The notes below the pieces were generated by a model. That model had not been told where the DNA came from and made no database searches. It saw nothing but the letters and a program-made list of their open reading frames with translations. Below are positions 51,462-58,499 of a stretch of 64,000 nucleotides of DNA, in pieces. Each line of letters opens with the position of its first letter. Position 1 is the first letter of the stretch. The position numbers were made by a program, and so were the translations under genes. Source of the stretch: CAZDXB01 sp964509335 (lineage in GTDB: Bacteria; Bacteroidota; Ignavibacteria; Kapaibacteriales; UBA2268); the NCBI GenBank assembly GCA_964509335.1, contig CAZDXB010000005.1, positions 62,001-126,000 on the forward strand, read 5' to 3'.

Positions 51462-53048
51462 GTGTATTACTCAAGAGTAAACTCATCAGCCGCGACCTTG
51501 TCGAAGAACAGGACGGAAGAATCGATTAATCCCGCATCGGGGATGTGCGTAACTTGCGTGGACGGTTGCATCGGAATGTGCGAAATCGGCAAGTCCGCTT
51601 ACAGAGGACACGAAGTTATTTATCCGCAACCTTTCGGCGTCATTACCACCGCCGCCGAAAAGAAATATCCAGTCGATTACGGCGATTTTAATATTATGGG
51701 AACAGCCGTCGGCGCTCACGGAGTCGAAGCCGACAGCGACAAGGCTATTTTCCCAGCCGTAAATCTCGAAGTGAAATTCGGACACGACAAAGGACTTAAG
51801 TTCAGATATCCATGGATTATTCCGGGAATCGGCTCGACAAACGTAGCCAAGAACAATTGGGAAGGAATCGCCATCGGTTCGGCGCTTGCCGGAACGGGCT
51901 TGACTATTGGCGAGAACGTCGCCGGTATGGATATGGAATCGAAAATCAATAACGGCAAAGTCGTCGATACTGTCGATTTGAAGCGACGCGTCAAATTATA
52001 CAAAGACTATATGCGAGACGGCTACGGCGCTATTGTTTTGCAATCGAACGTAGAAGACACCAGACTCGGCGTCCAAGAATACGCCATCGAAAAACTTGGC
52101 GTCGAAGCGGTCGAGCTAAAATGGGGGCAAGGCGCCAAAAATATCGGCGGCGAAGTGAAAATTAAGGACTTAAAGAAAGCGAAGGAATTGTATAACAGAG
52201 GTTATGTCGTATTGCCGAATCCGACCGACCCGGACGTTGAAAAGGCATTCAAGAACGGCGCTTTCCACGAATTCGAGAGACATTCGCGAATAGGAATGGT
52301 AATCGAAGAGAATTTCGCTTCGAGAGTTGAAGAATTGCGCAAAGCCGGAGCGAAATATATTTTCTTGAAGACGGGCGCTTACAGACCCGCCGACTTGGCG
52401 AGAGCCGTTACTTTCGCCTCGAAATACGGAATCGACCTTTTGACCGTTGACGGAGCCGGCGGCGGAACCGGCATGAGCCCTTGGCGAATGATGAACGAAT
52501 GGGGTATGCCGCCCGTTGAAATACACTCGCTCACTCACGACTACGCGAAGCGTCTGGACGATATGGGCAAGAAAGTGCCGACTCTGGCGTTCGCCGGCGG
52601 ATTTACTTTCGAAGACCAAATCTTCAAGGGCTTGGCTCTCGGCGCGCCTTATACGAAATTAATCGGTATGGCTCGCTCGCCAATCGCCGCGGCTATGGTT
52701 GGAAAAACTATCGGTTATTCAATCGACGATAATCAATTGCCGGTTTACGTAGGACGTTTCGGTAAGTCGAAAGACGAGGTTTTCGTTACTTCCACAGAGT
52801 TGCGTAAAGAGCTCGGCGACGACGAATTCGAAAAATTGCCCGCCGGAGCCATCGGGCTTTACACTTACTACGAGCGCTTGGCTCAGGGCTTGAGGCAGTT
52901 GATGACAGGCTCGAGAAAGTTCGGAATCGATTACCTATCCAGAGACGATTTAGCCGCTCTCACCGAAGAAGCTCACAAGCGAAGCGGAATTCAATTCGTT
53001 ACGGAAGTCGATAAAGACGAAGTGGACGAAATGTTCAAGAATATGTAA
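51462..53048 (+). CDS. Glutamate-synthase FMN domain protein (GltB2-like)
   Basis: A 528-residue protein with GTG start at 51462, AAGGAG eight bases upstream. The core is the FMN-binding (beta/alpha)8 domain of glutamate synthase (PF01645-type): VELKWGQGAKNIGG, LLTVDGAGGGTGMSPWRM and TLAFAGGFTFEDQIFKGLALGA are the family landmarks. There is no N-terminal glutaminase domain and no C-terminal GXGXG domain, so it is not a complete GltB. The N-terminus carries a four-cysteine motif, C-x2-C-x3-C-x3-C (residues 29-40), which may bind an iron-sulfur cluster to pass electrons from the upstream subunits. The usual GltB CxxxxxCxxxxC cluster site was not found. True substrate unknown: it may make glutamate from ammonia or reduce another compound. 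Confidence 0.88.
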   Translation: MYYSRVNSSAATLSKNRTEESINPASGMCVTCVDGCIGMCEIGKSAYRGHEVIYPQPFGVITTAAEKKYPVDYGDFNIMGTAVGAHGVEADSDKAIFPAVNLEVKFGHDKGLKFRYPWIIPGIGSTNVAKNNWEGIAIGSALAGTGLTIGENVAGMDMESKINNGKVVDTVDLKRRVKLYKDYMRDGYGAIVLQSNVEDTRLGVQEYAIEKLGVEAVELKWGQGAKNIGGEVKIKDLKKAKELYNRGYVVLPNPTDPDVEKAFKNGAFHEFERHSRIGMVIEENFASRVEELRKAGAKYIFLKTGAYRPADLARAVTFASKYGIDLLTVDGAGGGTGMSPWRMMNEWGMPPVEIHSLTHDYAKRLDDMGKKVPTLAFAGGFTFEDQIFKGLALGAPYTKLIGMARSPIAAAMVGKTIGYSIDDNQLPVYVGRFGKSKDEVFVTSTELRKELGDDEFEKLPAGAIGLYTYYERLAQGLRQLMTGSRKFGIDYLSRDDLAALTEEAHKRSGIQFVTEVDKDEVDEMFKNM

Positions 53049-53059
53049 CGACGCTGTCT

Positions 53060-53093
53060 AACTCATTCCCAAATTGCAATTTGGGAATGAGTT
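53060..53093. repeat. Perfect 16-bp palindrome, left border of defence cassette
   Basis: AACTCATTCCCAAATT (53060-53075) and AATTTGGGAATGAGTT (53078-53093) flank GC. The preceding GCTGTCT at 53053-53059 is the end motif of the other dispersed repeats in this window. It may also terminate the GltB-type gene, whose stop is 12 bases upstream. A near-identical copy is at 56013-56042. Confidence 0.8.
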
Positions 53094-53138
53094 AAAACAT
53101 ACCGTCATCCGCACCCAAAATAAATGGAGTCCATAAAA

Positions 53139-53240
53139 ATGATTAACGATGTACGTTTTTTCAAAATGCTAGAGTTCGACAATATTGAAGAAAAAGAGAG
53201 AATAAATATCAAAAAGAATAAAAAGAGGTTTGAAAAATGA
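53139..53240 (+). CDS. Small ORF coupled to the GmrSD-like gene
   Basis: A 33-codon frame (ATG 53139, stop TGA 53238-53240) with GGAG ten bases upstream of the start. It begins MINDVRFFKMLEFDNIEEKE and is rich in lysine and glutamate afterwards. Its stop overlaps the next start as ATGA, so translation would be coupled with the GmrSD-like gene. It has no known homology. It may be a tiny regulator or antitoxin-like peptide, a leader that sets translation of the next gene, or the end of a longer lost gene. The short length makes a chance frame possible. Confidence 0.4.
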   Translation: MINDVRFFKMLEFDNIEEKERINIKKNKKRFEK

Positions 53241-55510
53241 AAAATGTTGAAAAAGCGGACAGAATTCACTTAGGTAGTCTAGTGGACGACTTGAAACAAG
53301 GAAAATTTGTAATTCCCGAATTTCAAAGAGAGTTTGAATGGCAACCTTGGGACGTGCTTGATTTGATAAAATCTATCTTTATGGATTATTATATAGGGAC
53401 GCTTTTACTTTGGAAGGGTAGTAAAGAAAATTTCAAGATGTTAAGTTGCGAAAACATTTATGGATATGACGACGAGGATGACCGTCAACATATTATTCTC
53501 GACGGTCAGCAAAGATTAACGGCTATTTATTATTCCTTTTTTCAACCCAGCAAGCCCTTTCCTGACAGAGCGAAACCTATGGTTTATTTCCTCAATATAG
53601 AAGCTTTTTTAGAAAAGGATTATGAAAAGACTTTTTGGTATGACTCGCTAACCAAAAAGAATATCGCTTTGCTTGAGAATATTGACCAGCAATACGAAAA
53701 CCATATCTTTCCTTTAGGCGTTATGAAGAAAGGGACTTGGGGAACTAGCGATTGGATTAAAGGTTATAGAGACTATTGGAACGAGAAGGCTGAGCGAGAA
53801 AAAGCCGACGATGAAGAAGGAAGTGATAAAAAGAAATATTATGAACAACTATCAAATAACGCCAGAACGTTTAAAGAAGCAATTGAAGAACTTTTTAATC
53901 AATATTTTATAAGTTATATTGAACTCGACCGAGACATTGAGATAGCTAAAGTTTGCGATATTTTTACTCGAATTAACTCTAAAGGCGTAAGATTAGATAT
54001 TTTTGATTTGTTAAACGCTATTTTAAGACCTAAAGAAATTCACTTAAAGAATATGTGGAAAGAGAAGAAGGACGACTTATCATATACCGATTCAAAGAAA
54101 ATGAAAATATATATTTTGCAAGTTATGTCGATACTTGAGCAGTCCTATTGTAGCCCTAAATATCTATATTATTTAGTACCCGAAGCAAAAAAAACCGTTA
54201 AGAACAAGGACGGTTCTAAAGAACAAGTTGTCTTGATTGAAGATAGCAAAGATTTTATACGTCGCTGGGAAAAATCGGTTCAAGCCTTGCAAAATGCTAT
54301 AAAGAATCTCAAAAGCCCTAGAGATTTTGGCGCGATACATCCTAAATTTGTTCCTTATCCTTCAATTATTCCGCCTTTTGCGGCTATAAAAAGTTACGTT
54401 GAAATCCTACAAACTCCAAATAAATTGGATATACAATCTAAGATTAGAAAATGGTATTGGGCTTCAATTTTTACAAATAAATATTCCAGTTCGGTTGAAT
54501 CTACCGCGGCTAAAGATTTTCAAGATTTGAAGAAATGGTTTGAAGACGACGACGAAGAACCCGAAGTTATAAGTGAATTTATCAGTTCATATAGAAATAT
54601 TGATTTGATAAATGATAATCCTAAGGGTTCCGCTATTTATAACGCTATATTCAACCTTCTGGTTATTAACGAGGCAAGAGATTGGTCTAGCTTTGAATTG
54701 CCCGAATACGATTCGCTCGACGACCATCATATAGTTCCGCATTCGATATTTCACGAACAAGCCGGTAAAAGCATCAATTGTATTCTTAATCGAACTCCTC
54801 TATCATCTTCAACAAACAAGCATAGAATTAGAAACAGAATGCCTAATGAATACTTAAAAGAGATGTTTGACAATAACGATAATGAAAAAGTTTATAAGAT
54901 ATTAGAATCTCATTTAATAAGCAGGAAAGCCGTTTTAATTTTGTTGCGTAAGCCATTTACTAAACAAGATTTTGATGATTTCTTACGTGAAAGAAAAAAC
55001 ACGATACTGAATGCTATAGACAATTTACTTATTAAAGACAAAGTGGAAATCCCAATAGAATTGAGGGAATTAGATGAAAGTATTGAAGATATAGAAAAAA
55101 AGCTACGTAGTTTAATTTCGAGAAATTACTCAAACGATTTTGAAACTTATAGAAAGACAATTCCCGGACATATTCAAGAAAAAGTGCAAAAGCGTATTAA
55201 TACTGAATTGAAAAAGAAACCCGGACTAACTCACGACACTTTCGATAATTTTACAGAAAGACTTAAATACTTCGACTTATTTGAATATTATGATACAATC
55301 GTGTCCAAGGAGAACTGGGACGACTTTCAAGATATATTCCAAAATAAGGAAAATTTACAAAACAGATTTAATCAATTATCTACGTTAAGAAACAATATTC
55401 GTCATTCAAGAGATGTTTCAGAAATAGAAAAACATGACGGAGAAGCCGCTATTGCTTGGTTTAATCAAACATTATCTAATAACCCCAGCAAAGGAGTAAA
55501 GAATGAGTAA
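53237..55510 (+). CDS. GmrSD-like DUF262/HNH protein with HEPN-like tail
   Basis: A 757-residue defence-type protein. The N-terminal DUF262 (GmrS/ParB-like) domain has IPEFQREFEWQPWDVLDLI and the nucleotide-handling motif DGQQRLTAIY (89-98), with FTRINSKGVRLDIFDLLNA at 243-261. An HNH-like domain follows (DDHHIVPHSIF, 495-505; then NRTPLSSSTNKHR). GmrSD-type enzymes are modification-dependent (type IV) restriction systems that cut modified phage DNA. The C-terminal ~150 residues form a helical domain with RNNIRHSRD (718-726), an Rx4-6H-type motif of HEPN domains. This combination suggests an added RNase or nucleotide-sensing tail. It sits between palindromes and is followed by hsdM remnants. 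AT-rich codon use suggests transfer. Confidence 0.85.
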   Translation: MKNVEKADRIHLGSLVDDLKQGKFVIPEFQREFEWQPWDVLDLIKSIFMDYYIGTLLLWKGSKENFKMLSCENIYGYDDEDDRQHIILDGQQRLTAIYYSFFQPSKPFPDRAKPMVYFLNIEAFLEKDYEKTFWYDSLTKKNIALLENIDQQYENHIFPLGVMKKGTWGTSDWIKGYRDYWNEKAEREKADDEEGSDKKKYYEQLSNNARTFKEAIEELFNQYFISYIELDRDIEIAKVCDIFTRINSKGVRLDIFDLLNAILRPKEIHLKNMWKEKKDDLSYTDSKKMKIYILQVMSILEQSYCSPKYLYYLVPEAKKTVKNKDGSKEQVVLIEDSKDFIRRWEKSVQALQNAIKNLKSPRDFGAIHPKFVPYPSIIPPFAAIKSYVEILQTPNKLDIQSKIRKWYWASIFTNKYSSSVESTAAKDFQDLKKWFEDDDEEPEVISEFISSYRNIDLINDNPKGSAIYNAIFNLLVINEARDWSSFELPEYDSLDDHHIVPHSIFHEQAGKSINCILNRTPLSSSTNKHRIRNRMPNEYLKEMFDNNDNEKVYKILESHLISRKAVLILLRKPFTKQDFDDFLRERKNTILNAIDNLLIKDKVEIPIELRELDESIEDIEKKLRSLISRNYSNDFETYRKTIPGHIQEKVQKRINTELKKKPGLTHDTFDNFTERLKYFDLFEYYDTIVSKENWDDFQDIFQNKENLQNRFNQLSTLRNNIRHSRDVSEIEKHDGEAAIAWFNQTLSNNPSKGVKNE

Positions 55511-55998
55511 CGAATCAACTATTACTTCTCTAAAGTATGGAACTTCGCTCACATATTGCGAAACGACGGAATCGGCTATGGAAATTATTTGGAACATTTC
55601 ACTTATCTTTTATTTCTGAAAATGGCGGACGAGTATTCCAAACCGCCTCATAATCGAGAAATTCCAATTCCCGAAGGTTACGTTGGAACGCTTTTAAGAA
55701 CAAGAGAGGGGACGAACTCGACAGACATTACGCTAAGACTTTACGGGCGCTTTCGAAAACTAAAGGTATGCTCGGCAAAATTTTTATTAAATCGCAGTAC
55801 AAAATACAAGACCCGGCGAAACTCTACAAAATTATCGATATGGTGGACAAAGAAGAGTGGAGCAGTATGGGATCCGAACTAAAAGGCAGTATTTACGAGG
55901 GACTTCTGGAAAAAAACGCCGAAGACGTAAAAAGCGGCCCGTGACAATATTTCACCCCGAGAGTCTTGATAAAAGCGATGGTCGAATGCTTACCTTGA
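55503..55998 (+). pseudogene. hsdM: hsdM (type I methyltransferase) remnant
   Basis: A broken N-terminal HsdM. The first codons MSNESTITSLK are followed, after a one-base loss near 55535, by WNFAHILRNDGIGYGNYLEH and FLKMADEYSKPP. A second one-base loss near 55684 shifts to WNAFKNKRGDELDRHYAKTL and KGMLGKIFIKSQYKIQDPAK, then EWSSMGSELKGSIYEGLLEK. A TGA (55942-55944) replaces a Gly codon in the SAM-site region preceding QYFTPRVLIKAMVEC. The sequence ends at 55998 after ~160 of ~500 residues, against the palindrome at 56013. No intact hsdS or hsdR is present. This is a decayed type I modification gene, inactive. Its start overlaps the end of the GmrSD-like gene. Confidence 0.88.
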
Positions 55999-56012
55999 GG
56001 ATAAGTTATATC

Positions 56013-56042
56013 CTCATTCCCAAATTACAATTTGGGAATGAG
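56013..56042. repeat. Palindrome, right border of defence cassette
   Basis: CTCATTCCCAAATT (56013-56026) and AATTTGGGAATGAG (56029-56042) flank AC. It is near-identical to the palindrome at 53060-53093, and the two enclose the GmrSD-like gene and the hsdM remnant. It truncates hsdM at its inner side. Confidence 0.8.
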
Positions 56043-56078
56043 TTATACATGGTATGAGTTATGGCTCTTATTTTAGTA

Positions 56079-56104
56079 TAGAGGCGAGCCGACGCTCGCC
56101 TCTA
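56079..56104. terminator. 11-bp hairpin downstream of rubrerythrin
   Basis: TAGAGGCGAGC (56079-56089) and GCTCGCCTCTA (56094-56104) form a perfect stem round CGAC. It lies 24 bases past the rubrerythrin stop and may end that minus-strand transcript. Its TCTAC end resembles the hairpins at 57688 and 12487. Confidence 0.6.
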
Positions 56105-56127
56105 CTTTCAAAACAAGCTGCTTATAA

Positions 56128-56700
56128 TCAATAATTCTCTTCTTTGACTTGGAAGTATCCTTTTGGGTGTAGGCAAGCGGGGCATTTTTCGGGCGGTTGG
56201 TCGCCTTCGTGAACGTAGCCGCAGTTGTTGCACTTCCAGAATACTTTGCCGTCTCGCTTGAATACGACGCCTTTCTCGATGTTCTCGAGCAGTTTCAAAT
56301 ATCTTTTCTCGTGTTCCTTTTCGACTTTGGCTATCATACTAAAAGCCGTAGCTATATCTTTGAAGCCCTCTTCTTTTGCCGTTTTGGCAAATTCGGGATA
56401 TAGTTCCGTCCACTCTTCGTTTTCGCCTTCGGCGGCGGCTTTTAAGTTTTCCGTCGTCGTTCCGATTTTGCCCGCTGGATACGTAGCCGTTATTTCCACC
56501 GGTCTTCCTTCGAGAAATTTGAAAAATCTTTTAGCGTGCTCTTTTTCCTGCAGAGCGGTTTCCGTGAATATGTTGGCTATCTGGACGTAGCCTTCTTTTC
56601 CCGCGACTTTAGCGAAAAATTCGTAGCGATTCCTCGCCTGAGATTCGCCCGCGAACGATTTCAGCAAGTTCTTTTCCGTTTGACTGCCTTTTAATTCCAT
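56128..56700 (-). CDS. rbr: Rubrerythrin
   Basis: A 190-residue rubrerythrin of typical size. The ferritin-like di-iron domain has Glu19, Glu52 and His55 (EKEHAKRFF), Glu94, Glu127 and His130 (EKEHEKRYL). The C-terminal rubredoxin-like domain has ligands Cys157, 160, 173 and 176 (CNNCGYVHEG, KCPACLHP). It reduces hydrogen peroxide in the cytoplasm with electrons from rubredoxin or NAD(P)H systems, and points to an anaerobic or microaerobic life. The start is ATG 56700 with AAGG nearby. A MITE-like element lies 134 bases upstream of its start, so the promoter lies in 56701-56833. Confidence 0.97.
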   Translation of the reverse strand: MELKGSQTEKNLLKSFAGESQARNRYEFFAKVAGKEGYVQIANIFTETALQEKEHAKRFFKFLEGRPVEITATYPAGKIGTTTENLKAAAEGENEEWTELYPEFAKTAKEEGFKDIATAFSMIAKVEKEHEKRYLKLLENIEKGVVFKRDGKVFWKCNNCGYVHEGDQPPEKCPACLHPKGYFQVKEENY

Positions 56701-56833
56701 ACTTTGCCTTTCATAATTATAAACGATAAAACTTTAGTTTATAGTCGCTAAACAAATTAACGACAAATATATAACTCGCTCGTCGATTTTGCAAAGTTAT
56801 TATAATTATTTCATAGTTTTGCGTCTATGGAAG

Positions 56834-56996
56834 CTATAGAGGCTGTCTAAAAACTCAAATATATTGATTGTAACGCCCTTCGGGTAAACCCGAAGGTTGA
56901 CGTAATCTCATAACTGGCGCGTGTTTTCAAAGAAAAGTCAACCTCAAGGCTTCCCTTGAGGGTAGTAAAAACAGAGTTATTAGACAGCTTCTATAG
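56834..56996. mobile_element. MITE-like element, copy C
   Basis: A 163-bp element with 23-bp terminal inverted repeats differing at two positions; the shared core is CTATAGARGCTGTCTAA. Inside are two perfect hairpins, CCTTCGGG-TAAA-CCCGAAGG (56877-56896) and CCTCAAGG-CTTC-CCTTGAGG (56942-56961). The same two hairpins occur in reverse order in the element at 13349-13502. There is no transposase or coding frame. It lies between the divergent rubrerythrin and LOG-family genes, 62 bases before the latter, and may supply or block a promoter. Confidence 0.8.
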
Positions 56997-57057
56997 TTAT
57001 TTGTAAGACGAATTTTCTTAGTTTAGAACTGATGTTGAATCGCGTTTGAGGAAAAAG

Positions 57058-57597
57058 ATGAAAGACGAGAAAATATGCGTATTTTGCGCCGCCAGCGAGA
57101 GATGCGACAAAATATATCTGGAGGAGGCGGCTAAGTTAGGCAAAGCGCTTGCCCGCGGCGATAGGACTATAATATACGGCGGCGGCTCGGTAGGGCTTAT
57201 GGGAGCTTTGGCAAACGCCGCTCTTGACGAGGGCGGGAAAGTAATCGGAGTGATAACGGAGTTTCTGCGCCATCTGGAGTTGGCGCATAAAGATATATTA
57301 GAGATGAAAGTGGTCAAGGGACTGCACCCGCGCGAAGAGATTATGCTGCGCGAGTCGGATTGCCAGATAGCTCTTCCGGGCGGCATCGGCACTTTTTCCG
57401 AGCTATTGCAAGCGATAACGTGGAAGCGGCTGTGGCAAATCAATTCGAAAATCATCATCGTTAACGTAAACGACTATTTCAATCATTTGTTAGACGCCTT
57501 AAACAAATCGATTGAAGAGAGATTTCTTAAGGAAGAATTTGCGAATCTTTGGACGGTCGTTTCATCCGCCGAGGAGGCTGTTGATTTGCTCGAGTGA
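57058..57597 (+). CDS. LOG-family nucleotide 5'-monophosphate phosphoribohydrolase
   Basis: A 179-residue Rossmann-fold protein of the TIGR00730/LOG family. Start ATG 57058 (MKDEKICVFCAASE), four codons inside a longer frame. The diagnostic motif PGGIGTFSELLQ (107-118) and the GGGSVGLMG loop (41-49) are intact, with IMLRESD preceding. LOG enzymes release the base from nucleoside 5'-monophosphates, a reaction used to make cytokinin in plants but of uncertain role in bacteria. The MITE-like element 62 bases upstream is next to its promoter. It ends before a 186-base gap with the hairpin at 57688. Confidence 0.92.
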   Translation: MKDEKICVFCAASERCDKIYLEEAAKLGKALARGDRTIIYGGGSVGLMGALANAALDEGGKVIGVITEFLRHLELAHKDILEMKVVKGLHPREEIMLRESDCQIALPGGIGTFSELLQAITWKRLWQINSKIIIVNVNDYFNHLLDALNKSIEERFLKEEFANLWTVVSSAEEAVDLLE

Positions 57598-57687
57598 TAA
57601 GACGCGAAATGTTTATTTAGGAGCGGCTCATAAATCGACGTCGGGGATACTAGTTGATACATCATAGGCGCGTCGAGGAAGGTTTTA

Positions 57688-57715
57688 GTAGCGACAGGTC
57701 TCGACCTGTCGCTAC
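57688..57715. repeat. 12-bp palindrome (GTAGCGACAGGT hairpin)
   Basis: GTAGCGACAGGT (57688-57699) and ACCTGTCGCTAC (57704-57715) are perfect reverse complements round CTCG. It lies between the convergent LOG gene and tsaC and could end either transcript. Its CTAC end resembles the hairpins at 12487 and 56079. Confidence 0.7.
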
Positions 57716-57783
57716 GATGTGATGTTAGTAAAAGTATAAAAAAGTTCGGGTCGTTTTATTGCAAATATTTAGCCGTCAAATTG

Positions 57784-58428
57784 TTAATCTTCCTCTAAAT
57801 CGACAAATTCGAGGACTTTTGGAATTCCCGCTCCGTGTCTTTGTATGTAGAAGTTTTGACTGGTCATATCAATCACGGTAGATTCGCCTAAAAAATGGTA
57901 TTCTTCCGAACGAACCGCTACGTCCACCTTCGGCGCGAAGTAATCCAATATTATATCGGGGTCTCTTTCGTATTCGTCGCCTTCGATTCTAGCGGAAATA
58001 GATATAATCGGCTCGCCTACGTTTATTAAAAGCAATTGAGATAAATCGTGGTCGGGAACTCTTATTCCTACGTGTTTCCGCTTGGGGTTTTGCGCGAACT
58101 TTGGAACGTTCTTGGTTGCCGGAAGAATAAAAGTAAACGGTCCCGGAATCAATCCTCTAATAGTCTTGTAAGCTTTGTTATCGACGTTAGCGAACTCAGC
58201 AATATTCGACAAGGAATCGCAAAGAAAAGTAAGCGGTTTCTTTTGCGATATCTTTCTTACCGCTCTAAGTTTACTAATCGCTGTTTTGTTTGACAGTTGG
58301 CATCCTAAAGTAAATCCCGTGTCCGTTGGATAAAGCGTTACGGCTCCGTTCTTAATCGCCTCCGCTACTTTCTTAATCTTTCTAATTTCAGGAGTTTTTG
58401 AATGGACGGTGAATATCTCTTTCGCCAT
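57784..58428 (-). CDS. tsaC: L-threonylcarbamoyladenylate synthase
   Basis: A 214-residue Sua5/YrdC/YwlC-type protein. Recognised by VTLYPTDTGFTLGC, AVRKISQKKPLTFLCDSLS (the KxR-type anion site) and LIPGPFTFILPATKNVPK, with the substrate loop HVGIRVPDH. The C-terminal Sua5 domain is absent, so it is the TsaC form. It makes threonylcarbamoyl-AMP from threonine, bicarbonate and ATP for the t6A37 modification of ANN-decoding tRNAs. A clean ATG start at 58428. It is downstream of the amino-acid permease gene on the same strand (71 bases between), with no functional link apparent. Confidence 0.93.
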   Translation of the reverse strand: MAKEIFTVHSKTPEIRKIKKVAEAIKNGAVTLYPTDTGFTLGCQLSNKTAISKLRAVRKISQKKPLTFLCDSLSNIAEFANVDNKAYKTIRGLIPGPFTFILPATKNVPKFAQNPKRKHVGIRVPDHDLSQLLLINVGEPIISISARIEGDEYERDPDIILDYFAPKVDVAVRSEEYHFLGESTVIDMTSQNFYIQRHGAGIPKVLEFVDLEED

Positions 58429-58499
58429 AAAAATCCTTTTTTGTTAATACTACCTTCAGCAAAGTTACTGTCTATCGGTATTGACGGTTGAATTTATTT

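Noticed and set aside
46657..53048. Interpretation as a bidirectional NiFe hydrogenase (HoxEFUYH)
   Set aside because: HoxY and HoxH are absent; the fourth gene is a glutamate-synthase FMN domain.
51462..53048. Complete large subunit of glutamate synthase
   Set aside because: Only the FMN domain is present; the glutaminase N-domain and C-terminal GXGXG domain are missing.
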